NCBI GenBank assembly: GCA_002798195.1
Contig: NWQM01000004.1
Coordinates: forward strand, 1-64,000
Reading direction: 5' to 3'
DNA length: 64,000 nucleotides
DNA from: Lysobacteraceae bacterium NML03-0222
Lineage (GTDB): Bacteria; Pseudomonadota; Gammaproteobacteria; Xanthomonadales; Xanthomonadaceae
Part shown: positions 1-8,759 of the stretch, piece by piece
Layout of the letters: every line of letters starts with the position of its first letter
Numbering within the stretch: the first letter of the stretch is position 1
The notes under the pieces: generated by a model
Told to the model about the DNA's origin: nothing
Seen by the model: only the letters and a program-made list of their open reading frames with translations
Database searches by the model: none
Translations under genes and position numbers: made by a program

Positions 1-215
1 CCGCCAGACCCTGCGCATGATACTGGCGCTGCCAGCCGGAGATGATGCGGGTACTGCCCCGGATATTGAATAGCGCCATCGCCTCGCGCACCGACAGCCC
101 CTCTTGCGCTATCCGTTGCAGCACCGAAACGCTGCGCGATGGTTCCAAAGCCTGACACTCCTGATGCGTAGCTTTGCACTACGCCCAGCTTGAAGGCCTC
201 ACTGTACTTCGCCAT
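1..215 (-). pseudogene. Broken IS3-family transposase OrfA
   Basis: From the ATG at 215 the minus strand encodes a helix-turn-helix start containing KYSEAFKLGVVQSY and ending around IAQRFG. The homology then jumps in a different frame to the second OrfA motif (SVLQRIAQEGLSVREAMALF, then a GWQRQYH segment). The usual 40-50 residues between these motifs are missing, so an internal deletion has fused the two parts out of frame. The remainder lies outside the window. Not expected to give active transposase. Confidence 0.75.
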
Positions 216-241
216 GAAAAACACCCCAAAGGTTGGATGGG

Positions 242-266
242 TGTCCAACTTTTGGGGTGCAGTTCA
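242..266 (-). repeat. IS3-family terminal inverted repeat
   Basis: Read on the minus strand from 266, the sequence begins TGAACTGCACCCCAAAAGTT, the form of end found on IS150-group IS3 elements. It sits 27 bases upstream of the orfA start and marks the boundary of the element. The DUF3011 gene begins its stop codon 38 bases beyond. Confidence 0.75.
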
Positions 267-303
267 GAGGCCGGCGTTTTGTTTGTAATGCACGGATAGA
301 CGC

Positions 304-1146
304 TTACCAGATGCGGAACTCGGCACGGCAGCCGTGACTGACCCAGACACCGTCGTGGTTCCAGCCCCAACTACGTCCCTCGACACAAGCACCGCGGGAA
401 AGCTGCCTGGACAGCTCCACGCCACGCGGGATGTGTACGCGACAGTAGTTCTGGCGGCCATTTTGCGAAGCGCAATGAATCAGCTGCGGTACCGGTCCAT
501 AACCACCATGCCCCCAATTGCCGCGATTGCCGCGCCAGTCATCGCGGTCATCATCATCACGCCCCCGGTAGCGGTTACGGTAGTTGCGTGGCGCGAACTC
601 GGCACGGCAGCCGTGGTCAACCCAGACATCACCATTGCCCACACCCCAGTTATGTCCTTCGCGGCAGCGGGTACTGGAAAGCTGTCTCACCAAAGTAACG
701 CCATAACGGGTATCAATCCGGCAAGTATTAGGGTTGTTCCTGACCGATTCGCATATCACCGTATCGCTGCCACTCCCCCAGCGGTTGCCATCTCGCCAGT
801 CACGGTCGCGATTCCAGCCATTATTCCAGTCGTTGTCCCGACCACGGTAGCGAACCTCGAATTCGGCGCGACAGCCGTGATTGACCCAAACACCACCACG
901 ATTGAAGCCCCAGCTGTGCCCCTCGATGCAGGCAGTCCGCGAAAGCTGACGCACCAAGTGCACATCCTGCACTACCCCCTGACCGCGCCGGCATTCACGA
1001 TAGCGCCCGTCATGGGATTCACAAAGAAAATTGGCACTGCCGCCGCCATCACCACGCCAATAGCCCGCAGCTTCCTGGGCACTGGCCGTAGCCGCAGCGC
1101 CATAAAGCCCTGCGACAAGCACTGCATAAAAAATCGAAGCTTTCAT
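304..1146 (-). CDS. Secreted protein with three DUF3011 repeats
   Basis: This is a 280-residue exported protein of unknown function. The chosen ATG at 1146 follows AAGGAG at good spacing and gives a clean signal peptide (MKASIFYAVLVAGLYG...ASA); an in-frame ATG upstream at 1236 would bury it. The mature part has three repeats of about 60 residues. Each carries a first Cys near a C-E/A-S motif, a central VRQLS or SRQLS, a third Cys, a G-H/R-x-WG segment and a final HGCRAEF. This is the DUF3011 pattern, with four conserved Cys per repeat suggesting disulphides. Linkers between repeats are rich in R, D, N, G and W. It stands alone, divergent from tex, with an IS remnant downstream. Confidence 0.8.
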   Translation of the reverse strand: MKASIFYAVLVAGLYGAAATASAQEAAGYWRGDGGGSANFLCESHDGRYRECRRGQGVVQDVHLVRQLSRTACIEGHSWGFNRGGVWVNHGCRAEFEVRYRGRDNDWNNGWNRDRDWRDGNRWGSGSDTVICESVRNNPNTCRIDTRYGVTLVRQLSSTRCREGHNWGVGNGDVWVDHGCRAEFAPRNYRNRYRGRDDDDRDDWRGNRGNWGHGGYGPVPQLIHCASQNGRQNYCRVHIPRGVELSRQLSRGACVEGRSWGWNHDGVWVSHGCRAEFRIW

Positions 1147-1395
1147 CAGCGGCATCTCCTTGAGTATCGAACGCTGGCCAATCCAGTGACAACCAATGTA
1201 TGCAGCCTGGATGAACGAACCCCAAAACCACTCCAAGATTGAAGCCGCAGCCCATGTTCATTCATAAAGCAGCAAGCCGCCTTCAAGTCCGAGCGCCCTC
1301 ATGACGAGCGACTGCGCTTGTCAAGCTGTGCAAGCTGGCGCGTACAGGCGAAAATCGACGGGCGGCAGTTGCGCCGCGTTTTTCATATCGGCTCC

Positions 1396-3741
1396 ATGCA
1401 AGACAAGCTCGCACAAAAAATCGCTGCCACCATCGCCACGGAAATCGCCGCGCAGCCGGCTCAGGTCGCCTCTGCCGTGGCCTTGCTGGATGAGGGCGCC
1501 ACCGTGCCGTTCATCGCCCGCTACCGCAAGGAAGTCACCGGGGGGTTGGATGACACCCAGTTGCGCACACTGGAAACACGCCTTGTCTATCTGCGTGAGA
1601 TGGAAGCACGCCGTGCGGCGATTCTGGAGAGCATTGCCGAGCAAGGCAAATTGAGCGATGAGCTGCGTGCCGAAATCGAGGCGGCCGACAGCAAAGCGCG
1701 GCTGGAAGACCTGTATTTGCCCTACAAACCCAAGCGCCGCACCCGCGCGCAAATTGCCCGCGAGGCTGGGCTTGAGCCGCTGGCCGATGGCCTCGTGGCC
1801 GACCCGACACAAGTCCCGGAGGACTTGGCCGCGCAGTTTGTCGATGCCGAGAAGGGCGTGGCTGATGCCCGTGCTGCGCTGGAAGGCGCACGCGCAATTT
1901 TGCTGGAGCGTTGGGGTGAAGATGCCGCACTGCTGGGCGAGCTGCGGCAGTGGCTGCAGGCCGAGGGCATCATCCGCGCCCGTGTGGTGGAGGGCAAAGA
2001 GGCCGCCGGGGAGAAATACCGCGACTATTTCGACCATGCCGAAAAGCTCGCCACGATTCCCTCGCACCGGCTGCTGGCGCTATTCCGCGGTCGCCGCGAG
2101 GAATTCCTGAACCTTGACCTTGAGCCAGGGCTGGATGTGGAACAGGGCAATGCCCATGCCGAAGCCCGTATCGCACTACATGCCGGCATCGCCCAGCAAG
2201 GCCGCGCTGCCGATGCCTGGCTTGGCAATGCCTGCCGTCTGGCCTGGCGTGCCAAGCTGCAACTGCATCTGATGCTGGAGCTGTTCAACGAGGCGCGCGA
2301 AAAAGCCGAGGCCGAAGCGATTGAAGTGTTCGGCAGCAATCTCAAAGACCTGCTGCTGGCCGCCCCGGCCGGTGCCAAGACCGTGCTGGGCATTGATCCG
2401 GGCATCCGCACCGGCTGCAAGGTGGCGGTGGTCGATGCTACCGGCAAACTGCTGGCCACCGATACGCTGTACCCGCACGAGCCCAAACGGCAGTGGACGC
2501 AATCGCTGGAGGCGCTGGGCAAACTCTGCCGCACCCATGGCGTGGAGCTGATCGCCATCGGCAACGGCACTGCCAGCCGCGAAACCGACAAGCTGGTTGC
2601 CGATTTGATGCGCCAATACCCGGATTTGCGCCTGCAAAAGATGGTGGTCAGCGAGGCCGGTGCATCGGTGTATTCGGCCTCGGAACTGGCCGCACGTGAA
2701 TTCCCCGAGCTGGATGTTTCGCTGCGCGGCGCAGTCTCCATTGCCCGCCGCCTGCAAGACCCGCTGGCCGAGCTGGTGAAAATCGAGCCCAAGGCCATTG
2801 GCGTGGGCCAGTACCAGCACGATGTGGACCAGCTGCGGCTGGCACGCGCGCTGGATGCCAAGGTGGAAGACTGCGTGAACGCGGTCGGCGTATTCGTCAA
2901 TACCGCCAGCAGCGCCCTGCTTGCCCGCGTGGCCGGTTTGTCACCCAGCGTGGCCGAGAACATCGTCATCCACCGCGATGCCCATGGCCCCTTCAAGTCA
3001 CGCCGCGAGCTGCTGAAAGTGCCGCGCCTGGGTGAAAAAACCTTCGAGCAATGCGCCGGCTTCTTGCGCATCGCCGATGGCGAAGAGCCGCTGGATGCCT
3101 CCGGCGTACACCCGGAAAGCTATGCGGTGGTGGAAAAAATGCTGCGTCAAACGGGCCTCGACAGCCGCAGCCTGATTGGCGATGCCCGTGCCATCCGCGC
3201 ACTGCGCGCCGAGGATTATGTCGATGCGCGCTTTGGCCTGCCCACTGTGCGCGACATCCTCAAAGAGCTGGAAAAACCCGGCCGCGACCCACGCCCGGAG
3301 TTTCGCGCCGCGCGCTTTGCCGAGGGCGTGGAAACCATTGCCGACCTGCAACCGGGCATGGTGCTCGAAGGCGTAGTCAGCAATGTCGCCGCCTTTGGCG
3401 CTTTCGTGGACATCGGCGTGCATCAGGATGGCCTGATTCATATCTCGATGCTGGCCGACAAATTCGTCAAAGACCCGCGCGAAGTAGTCAAGGCCGGCGA
3501 TATCGTCAAAGTGAAAGTGCTGGAAGTGGATGTGGCGCGCAAACGCATTGCCCTCACCCGCAGGCTGGATGAGGCGCCGACCGCGCGTGAAGCGCGCAGC
3601 AGCCACGACGCTCCCAAACGCGAAGCCGGGGCACGCAAGCCCGAGCGTCGCAACAGCGCTCCGCGTCCATCACAACGCCCGGCGCAACCTCCGGCCAACA
3701 GCGCCCTGGCCGATGCCTTTGCCCGCGCTCGCAAGGGCTGA
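1396..3741 (+). CDS. tex: Tex family RNA-binding transcription accessory protein
   Basis: Full-length (781 aa) Tex/YhgF, a cytoplasmic nucleic-acid-binding protein linked to transcription. The start at 1396 (MQDKLAQKIAATIA) matches the family N-terminus; an in-frame ATG at 1318 would add 26 unrelated residues. Visible parts in order: N-terminal helical domain with PFIARYRKEVTGGLDD; a YqgF/RNase H-like domain beginning VLGIDPGIRTGCKVAVVD; helix-hairpin-helix motifs around LLKVPRLGEKTFEQCAGFLR; and a C-terminal S1 domain (LQPGMVLEGVVSNVAAFGAF). A basic, Pro/Ala-rich tail follows. nfi starts 8 nt downstream, so the two are probably cotranscribed. Confidence 0.95.
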   Translation: MQDKLAQKIAATIATEIAAQPAQVASAVALLDEGATVPFIARYRKEVTGGLDDTQLRTLETRLVYLREMEARRAAILESIAEQGKLSDELRAEIEAADSKARLEDLYLPYKPKRRTRAQIAREAGLEPLADGLVADPTQVPEDLAAQFVDAEKGVADARAALEGARAILLERWGEDAALLGELRQWLQAEGIIRARVVEGKEAAGEKYRDYFDHAEKLATIPSHRLLALFRGRREEFLNLDLEPGLDVEQGNAHAEARIALHAGIAQQGRAADAWLGNACRLAWRAKLQLHLMLELFNEAREKAEAEAIEVFGSNLKDLLLAAPAGAKTVLGIDPGIRTGCKVAVVDATGKLLATDTLYPHEPKRQWTQSLEALGKLCRTHGVELIAIGNGTASRETDKLVADLMRQYPDLRLQKMVVSEAGASVYSASELAAREFPELDVSLRGAVSIARRLQDPLAELVKIEPKAIGVGQYQHDVDQLRLARALDAKVEDCVNAVGVFVNTASSALLARVAGLSPSVAENIVIHRDAHGPFKSRRELLKVPRLGEKTFEQCAGFLRIADGEEPLDASGVHPESYAVVEKMLRQTGLDSRSLIGDARAIRALRAEDYVDARFGLPTVRDILKELEKPGRDPRPEFRAARFAEGVETIADLQPGMVLEGVVSNVAAFGAFVDIGVHQDGLIHISMLADKFVKDPREVVKAGDIVKVKVLEVDVARKRIALTRRLDEAPTAREARSSHDAPKREAGARKPERRNSAPRPSQRPAQPPANSALADAFARARKG

Positions 3742-3749
3742 AAGCGCAC

Positions 3750-4439
3750 ATGGCCGTGACAAGCAGTAGCGCCCTGCCCGTCTGGAACGGCGATACCAAT
3801 GCTGCCCGCAAATTGCAGGCAGCGCTGGCAAGGCAGGTGGTTCTGCGCGATGGCTTCAACACGCCCGTGCGCAGCATCGCCGGGTTTGATGTCGGCTTTG
3901 AAGATGCCGGCAACACCACCTGCGCCGCAGCAGTATTGCTCGATGCCATAAGCCTTGAGCCGATTGCGCAAGCCACTACGCGGCTGCCCACGGTGATGCC
4001 CTATATCCCGGGGCTGCTGTCATTCCGGGAGCTGCCCGCATTACTGGCCGCACTGGAGGCGCTGCCGCAAACACCCGACTTGTGCCTGATCGATGGCCAC
4101 GGCATTGCCCATCCGCGCCGCCTGGGCATTGCCGCACACTTCGGTGTGGTCAGCGGACTTGCCAGCATCGGCGTCGCCAAGAAAATCCTCATTGGCCAAC
4201 ATCGCCCATTGCACGATATGCACGGCGCACATACCCCGCTGCGCGTCGATGACGGCTCAGGGCTTGGCGAGCAAATCGGCTGGGCGCTGCGCAGCAAGGT
4301 GGGCTGCCTGCCACTGTATGTTTCCCCCGGCCACCGGGTGTCGATGACATCCGCAGCCGAATGGGTGATTCACTGCCTGCGCGGCTATCGCCTACCCGAA
4401 CCCACCCGGCTTGCCGACCGCCTGGCATCACGCCGTTAA
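3750..4439 (+). CDS. nfi: Endonuclease V (deoxyinosine 3'-endonuclease)
   Basis: Endonuclease V nicks DNA near deaminated bases such as hypoxanthine and starts their repair. The 229-residue length is normal. Diagnostic motifs are the metal-binding Asp strand IAGFDVGFED, the YIPGLLSFRELP wedge segment, LIDGHGIAHPRRLGIAAHFG, and GVAKKIL. The gene begins 8 nt after tex and is probably read from the same transcript. Its 3' end leads into a spacer with a CRP-like box and promoter for the next gene. Confidence 0.95.
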   Translation: MAVTSSSALPVWNGDTNAARKLQAALARQVVLRDGFNTPVRSIAGFDVGFEDAGNTTCAAAVLLDAISLEPIAQATTRLPTVMPYIPGLLSFRELPALLAALEALPQTPDLCLIDGHGIAHPRRLGIAAHFGVVSGLASIGVAKKILIGQHRPLHDMHGAHTPLRVDDGSGLGEQIGWALRSKVGCLPLYVSPGHRVSMTSAAEWVIHCLRGYRLPEPTRLADRLASRR

Positions 4440-4452
4440 ACCCCCATTCAGC

Positions 4453-4468
4453 CGTGACAACAATCACA
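4453..4468 (+). promoter_or_regulatory. CRP/Clp-type operator
   Basis: CGTGACAACAATCACA differs at one position from the symmetric CRP consensus TGTGA-N6-TCACA. Its centre lies about 71 bases upstream of the start site predicted from the promoter at 4496-4525, a class I activator position. Candidate only; in Xanthomonads the cognate protein would be Clp. Confidence 0.5.
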
Positions 4469-4495
4469 TATCGGGAATTTCCTGTCCCGATGCCC

Positions 4496-4525
4496 TTTAC
4501 ACAGCGCTGAACACCCTTCTATAAA
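4496..4525 (+). promoter_or_regulatory. Sigma-70 type promoter of the secreted-protein gene at 4561
   Basis: TTTACA at 4496-4501, an 18-bp spacer and TATAAA at 4520-4525. Each hexamer differs from consensus by one base. Transcription would begin near 4532, giving a leader of about 29 nt. Confidence 0.5.
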
Positions 4526-4560
4526 CCCCATACCCAAATCATCCGGCATGGGAGAACAAG

Positions 4561-4980
4561 TTGAATATTTTCAGGGCTTTGCTGACCTTGGCAGTGCTTG
4601 CCGCCACACCAGCATCGCAGGCACAACAAAGCAGCTGTCCGCAGCTTGCCGCAGAATTCTCCGCCCGCTGGGAAGAAAAACAAATGCCTGACCTGACCTT
4701 TTGCCGCGCCGTGGACGACAGTGGTAATGAGCTATTCAGCTTGAGTCTGGCACGCAACTACCCTTTCAAGGGCAGCCGCAGCCGCCGCGCCGAAAGTGCC
4801 ACCATCAATGGCAGCAATACCTATTGGTATCACGCGGAAATCGCCACCCGCAGCGGCATCGAAGCGCGCGAAACCGCCATCCGGCTAGCCGATGGTCGCG
4901 ATGCCTATTTCAATGTGCAGGCAGAGTCTGCCGAAGCACTGGCGCCGATACTCAGCCTCATCAGTCGCCTGTCATTCTGA
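4561..4980 (+). CDS. Small exported protein of unknown function
   Basis: A 139-residue protein starting at TTG, supported by GGAG six bases upstream. No earlier ATG or GTG in frame gives a better start. Residues 1-22 form a signal peptide ending ATPASQA. The mature part has two Cys (about positions 26 and 47) that could form a disulphide. No family is recognised. A promoter with a CRP-like box lies just upstream. Its last 9 bases overlap the 3' end of rlmL on the other strand. Confidence 0.7.
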   Translation: MNIFRALLTLAVLAATPASQAQQSSCPQLAAEFSARWEEKQMPDLTFCRAVDDSGNELFSLSLARNYPFKGSRSRRAESATINGSNTYWYHAEIATRSGIEARETAIRLADGRDAYFNVQAESAEALAPILSLISRLSF

Positions 4981-7143
4981 GCACCGCTCGCGCCGGGTTA
5001 TCCGCCAGGCGCGGTGGATGCGGCTGTTGCGGGCAAAATCCGGCGGGATGGTGCTGGCGCTGATGTCCTCGATATGACAAACGCCTGCAAGCGCGGCCTC
5101 ATCCAGCTTGAAGCGGCGGAAGTTATTGGAAAAATACAAAACCCCGCCCTCGGCAAGACAGGCCAGCGCCGCCCGGATCAGCCGCACATGGTCGCGCTGC
5201 ACATCAAAATCATCGGCGCGTTTGGAGTTTGAAAACGTCGGCGGGTCGCAGAAAATCAGATCGTACTGCCCCTGCTCGGCTTCCAGCCAGGCCAGCGCAT
5301 CGGCCTGAATCAGCCGGTGCTGGCTGCCGGAAATGGCGTTTTCTTTCAGGTTGTCCAGCAGCCACTGCAAATAGGTGCCGGAAAGATCCACGCTGGTGGT
5401 CGAAGCCGCACCTGCCACCGCGGCCTGCACCGTAGCGACGCCGGTATAGCAAAACAGGTTGAGAAAACGCTTGCCGCGCGCCTCGCTCGCCATGCGCGCG
5501 CGCAATGGCCGGTGGTCGAGAAACAGCCCGGTATCGAGGTAGTCAAACAGGTTGACCCGCAGCCGCGCCGCGCCTTCGCGCACCACCATGAAGCGCTCGG
5601 TATCGGCCATGCGGCCATACTTGCTGCCGCCCTTGCCGGTGGCGCGGGTTTTGGTGGCCACGCGCTCTCTGGGTACGGCAAAGACCTTGCGGGCAGCGGC
5701 CAGAATTTCGCCAAAACGCTTGCGGGTGATGGGCTCGGGAATGGCCGCCGGCGCTGCATATTCCTGCACATGCAGGCAAGTCTCGCCACTGTCGGCCGCA
5801 CGATAAACGTCGATGGCGGCGGCGTACTCGGGCAGGTCGGCATCATAGATACGGAAGCAGTCGATGCCTTCGCGCTTGAGCCAGTTCTTCAACTTGCGCA
5901 GGTTTTTCTCCAGCCGGTTGGCCAGCATCTGCGCGCCTTCGCTCAGCGGCCGCTCGACGCTCTGTTGCAGGCGCTGGGGAAGGATTTCGTCCACTGCCAG
6001 CAGGCTGCATTCAATCGGGCCGTTGAACAACCGGTAGCGTTTGCGCGCATGCAGGCCGGTGGCGCGCGCCAAGGACTCGTTGCCGCACAGCAGGCTGGCG
6101 CGGGCTTCGGGCAGCTCGCGCTTGAGCGCATCGCCCAGCTGCCGATACAGGGCGGCATCGGCCGCAAGACGCGCGTCATAGGGCGGGTTGCAGACCACCA
6201 GGGCGCTTTTCCGCAGCGCCGCATCAGGCGCTAATGGCGGCTGCCAGGCCTGGATGTCCCGGGTATCCCAATGCAGGTATTCGGTCACGCCTGCGGCCTC
6301 GGCATTGCGGCGTGCGCTGGCGATGGCGCGCGGGTCGATGTCGTTGCCAAAAAACACCGGGCGCAAATTCTCCCGCCCCTGCCGCTCACGGTTGAGCGCC
6401 TCGGTATGCAGCCGATGCCAGCAGTCGCGGTCAAAGCCTTTCCAGTAGCTGGGCAGGGCAAGACCGTGGCGCAACAGACCGGGCGCAACATCGGCCGCCA
6501 TCAATGCGCCTTCAATCAACAAGGTGCCGCTGCCGCACATCGGGTCAAACAAGGCAGCGCCTGCCTGATAGCGCGCCGGCCAGCCACCGCGCGCCAGTAC
6601 CGCTGCGGCGACATTCTCTTTCAGCGGTGCCTGATGCTGCTCGCTGCGCCAGCCGCGGCGGTGCATCGGCCCGCCGGAGAGGTCGACGGAAATCACCGCC
6701 CTGCCCTTGCGTATCACCAGATTCAGCCGCAAATCCGGCTGCATGGCATCCACCGAAGGACGCTGGCCAACGGCTTCGCGCAGGCTGTCCACCACCGCGT
6801 CTTTCAGCCGCTGTGCGGCAAAGCGGGCATGGGTGATGTCTGCGCCGGAGACATGCGCATCCACGGCGAGTGTCATGTCTGCATCCAGATGCGCGCACCA
6901 GTCGATGGCGCGAGCCTGCGCATACAGCTCGGCCTCGCTCTGGCAGGCAAAATCCGCCAGCGGCCAGAGAATGCGGCTGGCAAAACGCGACCACAACACT
7001 GCGCGCTGCGCCAGCTCAAGGTTGCCCTCGACATTCACCCCGGCCTGGGTGGCCGTGGCCTGCACCGCACCCAGCGCCTGCAATTCATCGGCCAGAAGAT
7101 ATTCCAGCCCCTTGCCGCAACTGGCAAAAAAACGCGAAGTCAT
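4972..7143 (-). CDS. rlmL: Bifunctional 23S rRNA methyltransferase RlmKL (m2G2445 / m7G2069)
   Basis: This 723-residue fusion carries both modules of the gammaproteobacterial RlmL. The N-terminal part has a THUMP domain and an m2G methyltransferase with FDPMCGSGTLLIEGALMAAD (SAM binding) and VVCNPPYDARL. The C-terminal RlmK module has FLNLFCYTGVATVQAA and LIFCDPPTFSNSKR. It acts on 23S rRNA during 50S assembly. Its ATG shares one base with the upstream hydrolase stop (TAATG), so translation is probably coupled. The 3' end overlaps a convergent gene by 9 bp. Confidence 0.97.
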   Translation of the reverse strand: MTSRFFASCGKGLEYLLADELQALGAVQATATQAGVNVEGNLELAQRAVLWSRFASRILWPLADFACQSEAELYAQARAIDWCAHLDADMTLAVDAHVSGADITHARFAAQRLKDAVVDSLREAVGQRPSVDAMQPDLRLNLVIRKGRAVISVDLSGGPMHRRGWRSEQHQAPLKENVAAAVLARGGWPARYQAGAALFDPMCGSGTLLIEGALMAADVAPGLLRHGLALPSYWKGFDRDCWHRLHTEALNRERQGRENLRPVFFGNDIDPRAIASARRNAEAAGVTEYLHWDTRDIQAWQPPLAPDAALRKSALVVCNPPYDARLAADAALYRQLGDALKRELPEARASLLCGNESLARATGLHARKRYRLFNGPIECSLLAVDEILPQRLQQSVERPLSEGAQMLANRLEKNLRKLKNWLKREGIDCFRIYDADLPEYAAAIDVYRAADSGETCLHVQEYAAPAAIPEPITRKRFGEILAAARKVFAVPRERVATKTRATGKGGSKYGRMADTERFMVVREGAARLRVNLFDYLDTGLFLDHRPLRARMASEARGKRFLNLFCYTGVATVQAAVAGAASTTSVDLSGTYLQWLLDNLKENAISGSQHRLIQADALAWLEAEQGQYDLIFCDPPTFSNSKRADDFDVQRDHVRLIRAALACLAEGGVLYFSNNFRRFKLDEAALAGVCHIEDISASTIPPDFARNSRIHRAWRITRRERCSE

Positions 7144-7673
7144 TACAAGCCCGCCAGCAATGCGGCGAAGGCGAGCTTGCTGGTTTCCACATGCTCGGTC
7201 AGGCGATGGGCATCATCCACCAACAACAGGCGGTCACGTCGCGCCTGTGCCCACATCACCACTTCATCAGCCGCAATCAGCTCATCGCGCCAGCCGTGGA
7301 TGATGGAGGTCGGCACCTCGGCCGCCTGCAAAGGTTGTGCCTGTCCCATGCGAATCGGCGGTGCCATCAAAAACAGCCCGACCACCGGCACTTGCAGTGA
7401 TACCAAGCCGGAGATGTAAGCGCCGAGGCTCGAGCCTGCCAGCACCACCGGCCCACGTTGGGCAGCATCCAGCGCCAAGGCATGCAGGCGTTCAATGCGC
7501 GCTGGCACATTGCCCAACGGGCTGACATCGCGCTGCGCATCCAGGTCGGTATAGTCCGGGCGCTCATGTGTCCAGCCCAGCGCCTCGGCCGCTTCGGCCA
7601 GTGCAGTGACCTTGGTGGCATCCGGGCCGCTTTCAAAGCCGTGGGAAAGAATGCAGTGACCGATATTCATCAT
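7143..7673 (-). CDS. YqiA/YcfP-like alpha/beta hydrolase
   Basis: A 176-residue single-domain alpha/beta hydrolase. Visible elements: strand and oxyanion region ILSHGFESGPDATKV, nucleophile elbow VLAGSSLGAYIS (G-S-S-L-G), acid-loop region SIIHGWRDELI and a C-terminal His in DDAHRLTEH. Together these give a credible Ser-Asp-His triad. The substrate is unknown; small esterase-like proteins of this kind accompany many housekeeping genes. The start at 7673 avoids overlap with divergent ampD (22-nt gap); an ATG at 7706 would overlap it. Translationally coupled to rlmL. Confidence 0.8.
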   Translation of the reverse strand: MMNIGHCILSHGFESGPDATKVTALAEAAEALGWTHERPDYTDLDAQRDVSPLGNVPARIERLHALALDAAQRGPVVLAGSSLGAYISGLVSLQVPVVGLFLMAPPIRMGQAQPLQAAEVPTSIIHGWRDELIAADEVVMWAQARRDRLLLVDDAHRLTEHVETSKLAFAALLAGL

Positions 7674-7696
7674 GCCGACAATGCTAGCATCCGCGC

Positions 7697-8266
7697 ATGA
7701 TTTCACCCGAATTTTCCATCGTCCAGCGCCCGCTTTCCTATGTGGAAAACTTGGGGCTTCGTGCGCTTTCCGACATCCGACTGCTCGTGCTGCATTGCAC
7801 GGAACTGCCTGACCTTGCCATGGCGCGCGAATATGGTGAGCGCATCCTGTACCCGCAGTCGCAAACCGGCAATAGCGGGCATTTCTATATCGACCGTGAT
7901 GGCCGGGTAGAGCAATGGGTGCCGGAAGACCGCATCGCCCATCATGTGCGCGGCCACAATGCCCATTCCATCGGCATCGAGCTGTGCAATATCGGCCGCT
8001 ATCCCGACTGGCTGGACTCGCGTCATCAAAACATGGATACGCCGTATACCGATGCGCAAATCAGGGCGCTGCTGGCGCTAGTGGCGCAGCTTGAGCAGCG
8101 CCTCCCCAGTCTTGTCCATATCAGCGGCCATGAAATGCTCGATACCGAGCACGTCCCGGCCAGCGACAACCCGGAAATACAGGTGCGACGCAAACGCGAC
8201 CCCGGCCCGCTATTCCCCTGGGACAAACTGCTTGCCGCCAGCCGCCTGCGATTTTTTGAGCCTTGA
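7697..8266 (+). CDS. ampD: 1,6-anhydro-N-acetylmuramyl-L-alanine amidase (AmpD)
   Basis: A zinc amidase (amidase_2 fold) that removes the peptide from anhydro-muropeptides during cytoplasmic cell-wall recycling. It is 189 residues with no signal peptide, as expected. Key residues visible: zinc His in VLHCTELPD, Glu in SIGIELCNIG, a second His in ISGHEML, and zinc Asp with Lys in RKRDPGPLFPWD. In many Gram-negatives AmpD level sets anhydro-muropeptide signalling to AmpR, but no ampR or beta-lactamase gene is nearby. Divergent from the small hydrolase. Confidence 0.9.
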   Translation: MISPEFSIVQRPLSYVENLGLRALSDIRLLVLHCTELPDLAMAREYGERILYPQSQTGNSGHFYIDRDGRVEQWVPEDRIAHHVRGHNAHSIGIELCNIGRYPDWLDSRHQNMDTPYTDAQIRALLALVAQLEQRLPSLVHISGHEMLDTEHVPASDNPEIQVRRKRDPGPLFPWDKLLAASRLRFFEP

Positions 8267-8759
8267 ACAGGCTCTTGGACTTGAATAGACGCAGTTTTCC
8301 CATCAAAAACAAGCTGCTTTTGGCGCATCTTGGCATTGAATGAACGAGCGTTCAGCATGCTTCAGTGTCGCGTTTGAGTTTTTCAAGGCATTCAAAAGCG
8401 CAGTATCGGCGTGCCTGGAATTTACTCAAAATCGCCTGAAACCCGCTACCGAAGGCAGAATCAGCCACCGCGCTCAGCGCCCATCGCCATGCTGCAAGCA
8501 TAAAAACATGCCCAAAATGTAAAACCGCATTCATCTTTCATTCTGTTTTCCCCTTCTACCTTCCGCCCACCTCTCGCCACCCCTATTCAGATTCGCTCGG
8601 GTGGCGCCCGGCGGCTGTGTCTTTTCATTCGAGACCCCCGCCCAGGGTAGATGCAGCGCCAACAGCCAAGCGCCGCCGCCCTCCCCACAACGCCAGGCCG
8701 CTCTGCCAGCAATCCTGTGGATTGCCAGCCTGCGGCGCAACGAAACAAGGAGTACGACG
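8267..8759 (+). other. Intergenic stretch without a convincing gene
   Basis: No reading frame here has coding character or recognisable homology. It holds a weak 5-bp hairpin over the ampD stop (GAGCC...GGCTC), and a short palindrome at 8341-8354 with arms TGAACG and CGTTCA, which could be a TetR-type operator. The last 15 bases carry the AAGGAG ribosome site of the next gene. Confidence 0.6.

Larger units (their letters stand above)
1..266 (-). mobile_element. IS3-family (IS150-like) insertion sequence end, partial and degenerate
   Basis: The terminal inverted repeat of an IS3/IS150-type element lies at 242-266, reading TGAACTGCACCCC inward from 266 on the minus strand. It is followed by a damaged orfA that runs off the left edge of the window. 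Only this end is visible, so the other end and orfB cannot be judged. The orfA damage argues that the copy is dead. Confidence 0.8.

Noticed and set aside
334..1242. 302-codon plus-strand ORF over the DUF3011 gene
   Set aside because: Repetitive Pro/Thr/Ala product is the antisense image of the Gly/Arg/Trp-rich repeats; the minus gene has a ribosome site, signal peptide and family repeats.
8341..8354. Palindrome TGAACG-AG-CGTTCA as a TetR operator
   Set aside because: No regulator or promoter nearby supports it; noted in the spacer entry only.
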